NCBI RefSeq assembly: GCF_042675665.1
Contig: NZ_JBHTJI010000001.1
Span: 1,798,001-1,862,000 of the forward strand
DNA length: 64,000 nucleotides
Direction: 5' to 3'
Source: Mariniflexile jejuense
GTDB lineage: Bacteria; Bacteroidota; Bacteroidia; Flavobacteriales; Flavobacteriaceae
Under the pieces are notes generated by a model. It made no database searches, was not told the DNA's origin, and saw only the letters and a program-made list of their open reading frames with translations. The translations under genes were made by a program, and so were the position numbers. Positions within the stretch are counted from its first letter, which is position 1. Every line of letters starts with the position of its first letter. Shown here piece by piece: positions 25,688-33,758 of the stretch.

Positions 25688-28600
25688 TTAAAAACCAATA
25701 TTAAGTCCTAATGAATATGTTTTCAATACAGGATAATTATCGTATGAACCATAAGGTGTTAAACCATAATCTTTATATGGGTTAAATAAAATAAATGGAT
25801 TCATTGCTACTAAATTTAACTTGAAACTACTAACTCCAGCTTTTTCAGTAATTCTTTTAGGCACAGAATAACTTATATTAACATTTCTTATAGCAATATC
25901 AAAACTACTTACTTGCCAAAACTTGGAACTTACTGTATTTATAGAACCATTATCAACATATAAATTAGGTATTGTACCTGTTGGATTTAAAGTTTCATGA
26001 TACATATTTGCCCAAAAAGCTGGTCTATTCTGATAATTTCCAGTAATTAATGGTGAAGAAAACGATTTTCTTGCAGTTCCACTTACCTCTCTATAACCAC
26101 CCCAACTAACACTTAATACGGTATTTAAACTAAATTGTTTGTAATCTAATTTTATAGTAGATGCAAATCCTTGTGGTCCTTTAGCTGCTTTACGTAATTG
26201 AACCTGATCCCATTCATTAACAATACCATCTTTAGCTGCGAAAGTTCTTGTTGCAGGATCCCAAGGACCTCTAATATCTTTATAATAAAGCATTCCTGGT
26301 CTTAACTGGCTAACTGTTTTTCCTAAAATTTGAGTAATTCCAGTTTCAGCTATGTAACTATCAATGTCTGATTGAGTTTTAAACATCCCAACATAATCAT
26401 AGCCCCAAGTACCTCTATCTCTGTTTCCAGGTTGGTTTTGTAACCATGGTGTCCATAAGGATGGGTCTGAAAAATCACCTTTAATTAAGTTATTATACCC
26501 CCAACCAAAGTTAAGATTAAAACCATAACTAAAATCTTTTCCAATTTCATCACTCCAGCCTAAACCTATTTCTGTACCCCAAGTATCATATTTACCTACG
26601 TTTGAAGCTGATGTAGCACCTCCTACTGTAAAAGGAACTCCTACATTTAAATTCATTAATATATTAGTTCCTATATTGTAGTAAGTCTCCGCACTTACTG
26701 ATAATCTATTATCTAAAAATCTGGCTTCAAAACCAAAGTTAGTTTTTAATTCATCACTCCATCTAACATCTGGGTTTGGAGCACCACTAGGCTCTAACCC
26801 TGTAGATGCTGCTGTATTGCCTCCAAAAACAACACCTTTATCTCCTTTAAAAGCAAAAGATTGTAACCATAACCAGTTTTTAATATCATCTTTACCTTGT
26901 ACCCCTACAGAACCTCTAAATTTAAGAAAATCAATAGTATTAGATTTAAAAAAAGATTCTTTGGAAATAATCCAACCTCCAGAAATTGAGTAAAAATTTC
27001 CCCAATAGTTTTTAGGAGCAAATTTCGCCGAAGCATCAGATCTGTACAAAAATTCAGCATAATATTTTCCGTCATAATCATAGTTTAATCTACCTATATA
27101 ACCCAAATCACCTGCTTCACTTCTCCAGTTGAAGGTGTTCGATGGGTCTATAGTACCAGTTGCTTGCCATAACATACCATCAGACCAGTTTGGTGCTCCT
27201 GATTTTATGATACGCTCTTTATTGTATGATGTTTCAGATTTTTCAACAGCAAACAATGCCGAAATTCTGTGTTTTCCAAAATCATTTTCATAAGTAGCTT
27301 GAAAACGTGTTTGTTCTCTACCATTTCTATCATTATCTATTAGAATTCTATCTCCATTAATAATTTCTTCTTCAAACCTAACAACATTGGTTCCTAATGG
27401 TCCTGAACCACTTTCATAAAGAATATATGTGTTTCCAGCAGGTACTCCAGCTACTGAAAGATCATCATCAGCGCCAAAAAACTCATAAAGTTTATATCTA
27501 TTACCTAATTGCGAACCACGTCCAGTAGACTCTTGACGCGAATAATTTGCTTTAAGTTTTAAACCTTTAATAAATGGCACTTGATACTCTACATTTAAAT
27601 TTAAAGAAACGTTATTATCTGTGCTTACTGCTAAATTTTGTAATCTTTGAATTTCTTCGTAATGATATCCAATTAAATCGTCATTACCACTAGAACCAAT
27701 TAATTGCGTTGGCAACCCATTAATATACATAGGTAAAAATGGCGTTCTATTTTGTAATTGTCGGAAATCATTTTCAACATTTTCAGTGCCAATTTTACTA
27801 AAAGTACTGCTTTTATCTGTAAAATAGCCAGATACTTGAAAATCTGCTTTAAAACCTTTTGCTAAATTAACACTAGATCCTGCCCTGAAAGACCATCTAT
27901 CATAATTTAATGTACCTAAATTACCATCTTGAGTATAGTATGAAATTCCTCCAAAATATGTAGCATCATCAGTACCTCCTGTTAAATTAATATTATGCCT
28001 TTGTGTACTTGCTGATTTCCAATTATCATCTAAAGCATCAAAATTTAAAGTTTTAAAATGCGCTAATTCATTTGGCGAGAAAAAATAATTGCTATTTGGT
28101 GCTGGATTTGTTGGATCATAAGTACTACCAACAGTTGGATTTTGCGTGTTCATTATATTAAACACTTTTCCATACTCATAAGCATTTAACATTTCTGTTC
28201 TATAAGCCTCGTCTGATATCGAAAAATTTCCACTATATGAAAATTTTGCAGGTCCTTTTTTTCCTCGTTTTGTTGTTACCAAAACCACACCTTGTGCTGA
28301 TCTAGAACCATAAATTGCTGCTGAAGCATCTTTTAAGAAAGAAATACTTTCAACCTCTGAAGCATCTAAATTATTAAATAAAGTCGCATCGTTTTGCCCA
28401 TTACTTGGATCTATTTGTACTACACCATCTATTACATATAATGGATTTAAACTACCTCCATCCTTTGCAAAAGTAGAAGGTTGGCGTATGGTAATTTGAG
28501 CTTGACTCCCTGGTCTTGATTCTCCTCCTGAAACACTAACACCTAGCACACGCCCAACAAGTGCCGATGCTAAGTTTCCTACAGGCAAATCTTCTATCTC

Positions 28601-28999
28601 GCTCATTTTTACTGTAGCTACAGAACCAGTAACAGCTTCTCTTTTTTGAGTACCATAACCTACTACTACTACTTCATCTAATGATTCTGTATCTTCTTGT
28701 AAAGTTACTTTTAAAATTGTTTTACCATCAACAGAATATTCTGCCTTTTTCATACCTATAAAAGTAAAGACTAAGATGCCTTTGGATTTTACAGATAAAC
28801 TGAAGTTTCCATCAAAATCGGAAACAACACCATTAGACGTTCCTTTTTCAATAATATTAACTCCTGGCAGCGGAATACCAGTAGCATCTACCACTGTACC
28901 TGTAACCGTTTTTTTGCTATTAGCATCTTGAGCAAAAGAATTAAAGCTTAATATACTGAAAATCAACATAATACATGTTTTTGCAAATGTTTTTTTCAT
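25688..28999 (-). CDS. susC: SusC-family TonB-dependent outer-membrane oligosaccharide transporter
   Basis: The protein has 1103 residues. A signal peptide (FAQ) is followed by a carboxypeptidase-regulatory-like domain (VTGTVVDATGIPLPGVNIIEK, about 34-115), a TonB-box-like DEVVVVGYG segment, the plug domain (PLYVIDGV, FLKDASAAIYGSRSAQGVVLVTTKRG) and a 22-strand barrel ending in aromatic residues (YSLGLNIGF). It has no STN domain, so it probably does not signal to the FecR system at the right end of the window. It imports oligosaccharides captured by the SusD lid. The gene opens its own transcript: the 276-base gap upstream holds a diverged copy of the conserved 26-base element and an AT-rich palindrome. 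Confidence 0.96.
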   Translation of the reverse strand: MKKTFAKTCIMLIFSILSFNSFAQDANSKKTVTGTVVDATGIPLPGVNIIEKGTSNGVVSDFDGNFSLSVKSKGILVFTFIGMKKAEYSVDGKTILKVTLQEDTESLDEVVVVGYGTQKREAVTGSVATVKMSEIEDLPVGNLASALVGRVLGVSVSGGESRPGSQAQITIRQPSTFAKDGGSLNPLYVIDGVVQIDPSNGQNDATLFNNLDASEVESISFLKDASAAIYGSRSAQGVVLVTTKRGKKGPAKFSYSGNFSISDEAYRTEMLNAYEYGKVFNIMNTQNPTVGSTYDPTNPAPNSNYFFSPNELAHFKTLNFDALDDNWKSASTQRHNINLTGGTDDATYFGGISYYTQDGNLGTLNYDRWSFRAGSSVNLAKGFKADFQVSGYFTDKSSTFSKIGTENVENDFRQLQNRTPFLPMYINGLPTQLIGSSGNDDLIGYHYEEIQRLQNLAVSTDNNVSLNLNVEYQVPFIKGLKLKANYSRQESTGRGSQLGNRYKLYEFFGADDDLSVAGVPAGNTYILYESGSGPLGTNVVRFEEEIINGDRILIDNDRNGREQTRFQATYENDFGKHRISALFAVEKSETSYNKERIIKSGAPNWSDGMLWQATGTIDPSNTFNWRSEAGDLGYIGRLNYDYDGKYYAEFLYRSDASAKFAPKNYWGNFYSISGGWIISKESFFKSNTIDFLKFRGSVGVQGKDDIKNWLWLQSFAFKGDKGVVFGGNTAASTGLEPSGAPNPDVRWSDELKTNFGFEARFLDNRLSVSAETYYNIGTNILMNLNVGVPFTVGGATSASNVGKYDTWGTEIGLGWSDEIGKDFSYGFNLNFGWGYNNLIKGDFSDPSLWTPWLQNQPGNRDRGTWGYDYVGMFKTQSDIDSYIAETGITQILGKTVSQLRPGMLYYKDIRGPWDPATRTFAAKDGIVNEWDQVQLRKAAKGPQGFASTIKLDYKQFSLNTVLSVSWGGYREVSGTARKSFSSPLITGNYQNRPAFWANMYHETLNPTGTIPNLYVDNGSINTVSSKFWQVSSFDIAIRNVNISYSVPKRITEKAGVSSFKLNLVAMNPFILFNPYKDYGLTPYGSYDNYPVLKTYSLGLNIGF

Positions 29000-29074
29000 A
29001 CTTATTTGTTTAGTTTAATAATTGTTTAGTTAATTTATGCTTAGTTAAGACTTTTTTGATTGTTTCAAAGTGCT

Positions 29075-29097
29075 AATATTGTTAATTAAACAATATT
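29075..29097. repeat. Perfect inverted repeat in susC promoter
   Basis: Arms AATATTGTT and AACAATATT are exact reverse complements around AATTA. It lies about 75-100 bases upstream of the susC ATG, just downstream (in transcription sense) of the conserved element. It could be an operator or simply AT-rich promoter DNA. Confidence 0.55.
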
Positions 29098-29106
29098 TAA
29101 GTGCCA

Positions 29107-29133
29107 TTTTTGAACGGTGACCGATTTTGTAAA
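29107..29133 (-). promoter_or_regulatory. Conserved 26-base element, diverged copy, upstream of susC
   Basis: Read on the minus strand the core is AAAATCGGTCACCGTTCAAA. It matches 14 of 20 positions of the core of the copies at 60136-60161 and 61206-61231, and every difference is a transition. It lies about 110 bases before the susC start, a distance comparable to the other copies. It probably binds the AraC regulator encoded at 60217-61161. Confidence 0.6.
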
Positions 29134-29275
29134 TTGGTTTTAACTTTTCTACATTTCATTTTCAGACAAAAACCTATGTAATCGATTGTTTTGTTAATAA
29201 TTAGCAAAACACTAAGATATAGAATAGCTTTTTATAAAATAGGATTCGAACTTATTTTAACATTTAAACACGTAT

Positions 29276-31291
29276 TCAATACGAAAGCCAAACGGTCATT
29301 TCTTTACTTGATCGGTTACCCCAAGAAAAATAAGGAACTAATTTAATGGCTATTTTTTCTTTTTGTATACTTATGGGTTTGTATAATTTTTTATCCCAAT
29401 TTGAATCTTCTAAAAACGCATTAGCCTGAATAGCAAGTAATTCTTTATTGTTTACTTTAATCTTCTGGGTTTCAAAATTGGAATTCAAATCTAAAACAAT
29501 GCTGTTAATGTCCGATTGCTTCGAAATATCTTCAGATTCCAAACAGTAAACTATTGGACCTCTTTTAACAGCAACTTGGTTTTTGGTTTCTTCTACCAAT
29601 GGATTTGCTTGCATTAACACTACTTTCATAGGCACATTAAGTTCTACAATATCATCTTTTCTCCATTTTCTAAAAAGCTTTGTGTAATTTCCTGAAACAA
29701 CTTCTTCAGTAATCAAATTTCCATTTACAGATATTGTTGCACCTTGACTCCATCCTGGGATTCTTAAAAAAAGCGCATAATTTTCTTTAGGAGCTTTAAT
29801 GATTTTTAAAACAACTTTACCTTCCCAAGGATAATTGGTTTGTTGCTCAATTTCAATATTATCACCACTTAGCGATTCAGATTTTAAATGATTACTACCA
29901 TATAAGTTTACGTACAATCCTTCTTTTGAAAAATTATAAGCGTAGTTACTAACTTGGGCCAAAGTACGCGTTACATTAGGTGCACAGCAATTAGACCAAG
30001 CAATATAACCTTCACGTTTGCTTCCCCAACGTTGTTTAAATGGCAACTTTTCTGAAACATTTAATGGATTGTTATAACAAAACTCTGTACCTTCAAGACT
30101 TACACCAGACAATACACTGTTGTAAAGTACTAATTCCATTACATCAGTATATTTAGCATCGCCTGTTAATTGTAACATGCGCCAATTCCAGAGAACATTT
30201 CCAATATTTGCGCAGGTTTCGGTATGCGCAGTGGCATTTGGTAATTGATATGGCCTACCATAAGCTTGATGTATTTTTTGCACCTCTGAAGGATTATAAG
30301 ATGTCCCATCTGGCGAAACACCATCATATAATGCGCCACATGCACCTGTAATGTACATTTTTCTGTAGGCAACATCTTCCCAAATAGATTTTAGGTTTTC
30401 CATTAATTTTTCTTCGCCCGTTTCAGCATATAAATCGGCAATACCTGCGTATAGATAATTGGCTCTAACTGCATGTCCCATAGCAGTTGTTTGTTGCCTA
30501 AACGGAATACGATCTTGGTTATCATCGGTACCATCATTGGTAGTACCTCTAATATCAATTAAATTATTTGCTAATTCTAAATAGCGCGGGTCTTTTACGG
30601 TGCGGTACATTTCTATAATACCCATATAATGCGACGGACAAATAGCATTTCTAGCCAATTCTGGTGATGCTTTCTTATAAAAATCGTATAAAAAATTAGC
30701 AACACCTTTGGCTACTTCTAAAAAATTGGTTTTTCCAGTAGCGCGATAATGAATACATGCCGACGTCATTAAATGCCCCATGTTGTACTTCTCGAAACCC
30801 AACTGTTTTTTTAATTCTTCAGGCCCTAAAGTTCCCCAACGTTCTTCTATTAAAACAGGCGTGTTTATATAACCGTCTTTTCTTTGAACTTTGGTAAACA
30901 TAGCGATAGCTTCATCCATTTGTTTATCTAATTCAGGACTTTTAGTGATGGCGTAAGCTGAAGCCATACCTTCTAATATTTTATAAAAATCGCCATCATG
31001 AAACGACGGACCTGCATGTTTACCTTTCATTTCGCCTGAAGCAATTTTGAAATTAGCATAAGCATGCGAAATGGAATCGTTATGATACAAATTCCACATA
31101 TATGGCAAGGTGTTTTGAACTTCTACATCAAACTGTTCTTTCCAAAAACCATTTGTCCATGTTACATCTTGAAGATTTACACTTTGTAATTTTGTGTAAG
31201 GACTTTTAGAGTTTGCAACCAACCCTTTATCTTGGGCAGAAAGTAAGACACTAGCTAAAAGACAGATTATAAAAATGCTATTTTTTATCAT
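29276..31291 (-). CDS. GH127 family glycosidase
   Basis: This 671-aa secreted (LLSAQ) (alpha/alpha)6-barrel enzyme carries the GH127 metal/cysteine centre. Glu358 and Cys360 lie in HTETCANIGN, and Cys435-Cys436 in SNCCAPN, matching the Glu and three Cys of the beta-L-arabinofuranosidase HypBA1, where a Cys is the nucleophile. Other family signatures are GPSFHDGDFYKILEGMA and ITGACGALYDGVSPDGT. The usual GH127 activity is on beta-L-arabinofuranosides. In the B. thetaiotaomicron RG-II system the GH127 member BT1003 removes aceric acid, so this protein could act on either sugar. It is the last gene of the GH141-led array, 10 bases after the long PL1. Confidence 0.92.
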   Translation of the reverse strand: MIKNSIFIICLLASVLLSAQDKGLVANSKSPYTKLQSVNLQDVTWTNGFWKEQFDVEVQNTLPYMWNLYHNDSISHAYANFKIASGEMKGKHAGPSFHDGDFYKILEGMASAYAITKSPELDKQMDEAIAMFTKVQRKDGYINTPVLIEERWGTLGPEELKKQLGFEKYNMGHLMTSACIHYRATGKTNFLEVAKGVANFLYDFYKKASPELARNAICPSHYMGIIEMYRTVKDPRYLELANNLIDIRGTTNDGTDDNQDRIPFRQQTTAMGHAVRANYLYAGIADLYAETGEEKLMENLKSIWEDVAYRKMYITGACGALYDGVSPDGTSYNPSEVQKIHQAYGRPYQLPNATAHTETCANIGNVLWNWRMLQLTGDAKYTDVMELVLYNSVLSGVSLEGTEFCYNNPLNVSEKLPFKQRWGSKREGYIAWSNCCAPNVTRTLAQVSNYAYNFSKEGLYVNLYGSNHLKSESLSGDNIEIEQQTNYPWEGKVVLKIIKAPKENYALFLRIPGWSQGATISVNGNLITEEVVSGNYTKLFRKWRKDDIVELNVPMKVVLMQANPLVEETKNQVAVKRGPIVYCLESEDISKQSDINSIVLDLNSNFETQKIKVNNKELLAIQANAFLEDSNWDKKLYKPISIQKEKIAIKLVPYFSWGNRSSKEMTVWLSY

Positions 31292-31301
31292 TTGAACTAT
31301 T

Positions 31302-33752
31302 TTATTTTATGTAAACATTAATTAGGCGTGTCATCGAATCGTTATCGGCATCTTTAACCGAAATTTCAAAAGAAGCCATGCCATGTTTTAATGCTTTAAA
31401 TTGAAGTTTATCCCTTTTTAAAGTTATTTTCCCATTTGAAACTTTTGAATAATTATAAACAGGTTTCTTTTCAAAGCCTTTAAAATAATTAGCTAATGAA
31501 AGCTCTAATGTTTCACCTAAAGTTACAAAAAAATGCGGTTTTGCCATCCAATGTAAGTATTCTTCAAGTTGGGTGTAACCGTTTTTATCATCATCATTAT
31601 TTGCATCTGAAAAATCATTTTTTGCTGAATTTTCATTTAACCCATGTGCTTTCTCCCACCAATTTGGTAAACCATCATGGTCTGTATCCCAATTTTCAGG
31701 ACGGGTTTCACTTTTAAATTCAGGAAATCCTCCAGCATCATTTTCGGTATCAATCATACCTGCTAATCCACTTTTACTTCCTTTAAATGAATAAGTTCCT
31801 TTAAGAGTTTCTTCTAAAATACGAGTATCATGTTTATCAAAAAACGGTTGTGTAGCACCAACATCAGAAAGTACATTTTTATAAGCTGCTTTGGCAGATT
31901 GGGTTGAAACATAAGACTCAAAGAATGGTTTATCTACAAAAGTTTCAAAATCAACAATAGCACCATTACTTATCTGTATTGTTTTTCCTTTTTCTTGAGA
32001 ATTTTCATCAAAATACCCAGGCATTACATTACCATTAAAAAAATATTGTTGTTTTCCTTTACCCACACCTTCATGTTGTACTTTTAAAGCATAAAAAACT
32101 TTTGAAGAAGCTCCTGGCTTATAATAATTGTTTACAAAATTCACCTGATTTGCACCTCCATCGGTAACACGTCCTCCCCAGTTATATACCACATTATTCC
32201 TTATATCTATCTTGCCCGAGTAGTATCCATCACCATTCAATCCACCACCAATGCTCCAATTTCTGCCGTAATTATGTGCTAATAAGTTATGATGAAAACT
32301 ACCTATATCTCCCCCAATGGTTGCAGCATAACCATGCATTTGCCCTTCTTTATATTTATCATGTCCTGCTACATTTAAAGCTTCGGAAATTAACGTACGC
32401 TGTAAAGTAATGTTGTGTGCACCTCGCGAACTGAACGATTCATCAATAGTCCAACTAATAGAACAATGATCAATAATACTATGATTTGCACCCGTAAGCC
32501 CCATGCCATCAAACGTCGTTCCTGAACCTATTCTTACTTTTAAAAATTGTACAATTCCTTCATTGCCTGTTAATCCAACTGGTGCGCGACTTATAGTAAT
32601 TCCCTCACCAGGAGCTGTTTGACCTGCAACCGTAATATAAGGTTGATTAATAACTAACCTTGATTTTAATTGAATGTTTCCAGACACATTGAACACAATG
32701 GTTCGTGGACCAATATCTTGATTTACAGCATCACGCAAACTACCTAGACCATCGTCATTTAAATTTGTTACTTCTACAACTTTTCCACCACGACCACCTA
32801 TAGCAAAACGACCATAGCCTTCCGCTTCAGGAAATGCTAATTGTGCTGGTTTAAATTTCCAAACATTACCTTGGGTTATTTCGCCAGTGTTATCTACTTC
32901 ATCAACACGCCAATAATAGGTAGTCATACTGTATATGTTATTTACTGAAAATTCATTTTTAGCTAGGTTGCCTTTAAACTCTTTTGAATTTTTATTAGCT
33001 ACAGAAACAGCTTTTTCATCTTCACCAAAATATATATGATGCGCTACTGCTTCCTTTGGAGATTGCCATTTTAGTATCAAATTATCATCACAAACAACGT
33101 GTTCATCTGCATTTTCTGGAAACGGTGTATGTGCTTGTTTCTTAATATCTGGTGTATCAATTTCAAAACCATTGATGATTAATTGTGAAATATCGGCATT
33201 TGAAGCTACTTCAAAACGAATAATAACATCTTTATTCGCTTCGGTAATAAACGTAATATACGCTGTTTCAGCTTCAATTTTTGCAAAAACGCGGTTACTA
33301 GGAGTTATGGTTTTTACTTTTTCGTTATTTACATAAATAGTTATGGGTGAAAATGTTTGTTCACCAACCTTATCAAAAGTATTATGAAAGCTTAGTAAGG
33401 AATGCTTTCCTGCACTTAATCCTGTAATTTTAAATTCTAAAGATTCATTTGAAACCAAACCATCACTTACCAAACGAGCATAATAAGGAGCGCTCATTCC
33501 TACTTTAAACCATTTTGAAGTGAAATTTCCTTTTAGCTTAATAGTTACGCCATTAACCGTTTTTTCATCTTCTTTTTGTTCATTTATAACCCACGATTTG
33601 TAAAAAGGATCGCTAACTTCTTCTATTCTTCGTCCTGAAAAATCAAAATCGAATTTAACAATTTGCTTTTCTGTATTCTTTATGTTTTGACATTGTACAT
33701 TTAATACAATAGATATTGAAATTAATGCTATTTGCAATATGTTTTTAATCAT
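31302..33752 (-). CDS. Multidomain PL1 pectate lyase with N-terminal beta-sandwich and Fn3-like modules
   Basis: The protein has 816 residues with an export signal (possibly a lipoprotein, NVQC). Residues about 30-200 form a beta-sandwich resembling malectin/CBM-like modules (FDFDFSGRRIEEVSDPFYKSW, LSAGKHSLLSFHN). Residues 205-305 are Fn3-like (LKWQSPKEAVAHHIYFGEDE, YYWRVDEVD). The PL1 helix follows (FPEAEGYGRFAIGGRGGK, SLRDAVNQDIGPRTIVFNVSG, YITVAGQTAPGEGI, IDHCSISWTIDE). Then come an EF-hand-like tail (WDTDHDGLPNWWE, NNDDDKNGYTQLEEY) and a final Ig/cadherin-like domain (FEISVKDADNDSMTRL). It is a distinct PL1 type from the two paralogs after susD and probably binds its substrate through the N-terminal modules. 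Confidence 0.88.
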   Translation of the reverse strand: MIKNILQIALISISIVLNVQCQNIKNTEKQIVKFDFDFSGRRIEEVSDPFYKSWVINEQKEDEKTVNGVTIKLKGNFTSKWFKVGMSAPYYARLVSDGLVSNESLEFKITGLSAGKHSLLSFHNTFDKVGEQTFSPITIYVNNEKVKTITPSNRVFAKIEAETAYITFITEANKDVIIRFEVASNADISQLIINGFEIDTPDIKKQAHTPFPENADEHVVCDDNLILKWQSPKEAVAHHIYFGEDEKAVSVANKNSKEFKGNLAKNEFSVNNIYSMTTYYWRVDEVDNTGEITQGNVWKFKPAQLAFPEAEGYGRFAIGGRGGKVVEVTNLNDDGLGSLRDAVNQDIGPRTIVFNVSGNIQLKSRLVINQPYITVAGQTAPGEGITISRAPVGLTGNEGIVQFLKVRIGSGTTFDGMGLTGANHSIIDHCSISWTIDESFSSRGAHNITLQRTLISEALNVAGHDKYKEGQMHGYAATIGGDIGSFHHNLLAHNYGRNWSIGGGLNGDGYYSGKIDIRNNVVYNWGGRVTDGGANQVNFVNNYYKPGASSKVFYALKVQHEGVGKGKQQYFFNGNVMPGYFDENSQEKGKTIQISNGAIVDFETFVDKPFFESYVSTQSAKAAYKNVLSDVGATQPFFDKHDTRILEETLKGTYSFKGSKSGLAGMIDTENDAGGFPEFKSETRPENWDTDHDGLPNWWEKAHGLNENSAKNDFSDANNDDDKNGYTQLEEYLHWMAKPHFFVTLGETLELSLANYFKGFEKKPVYNYSKVSNGKITLKRDKLQFKALKHGMASFEISVKDADNDSMTRLINVYIK

Positions 33753-33758
33753 TTTTTA

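Larger units (their letters stand above)
29000..29275 (-). promoter_or_regulatory. Promoter region of susC
   Basis: This is the largest gap between minus-strand genes. It contains the diverged conserved element (29107-29133), a perfect 9-base inverted repeat AATATTGTT/AACAATATT with a 5-base spacer (29075-29097), and a near-perfect 11-base inverted repeat around GTTTTG/CAAAAC (29188-29210). The last of these may be the 3' hairpin of the GH127 transcript or an operator. I could not place an exact TAnnTTTG minus-7 box; TTAGCACTTTG, read on the minus strand, is the nearest. Confidence 0.6.
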
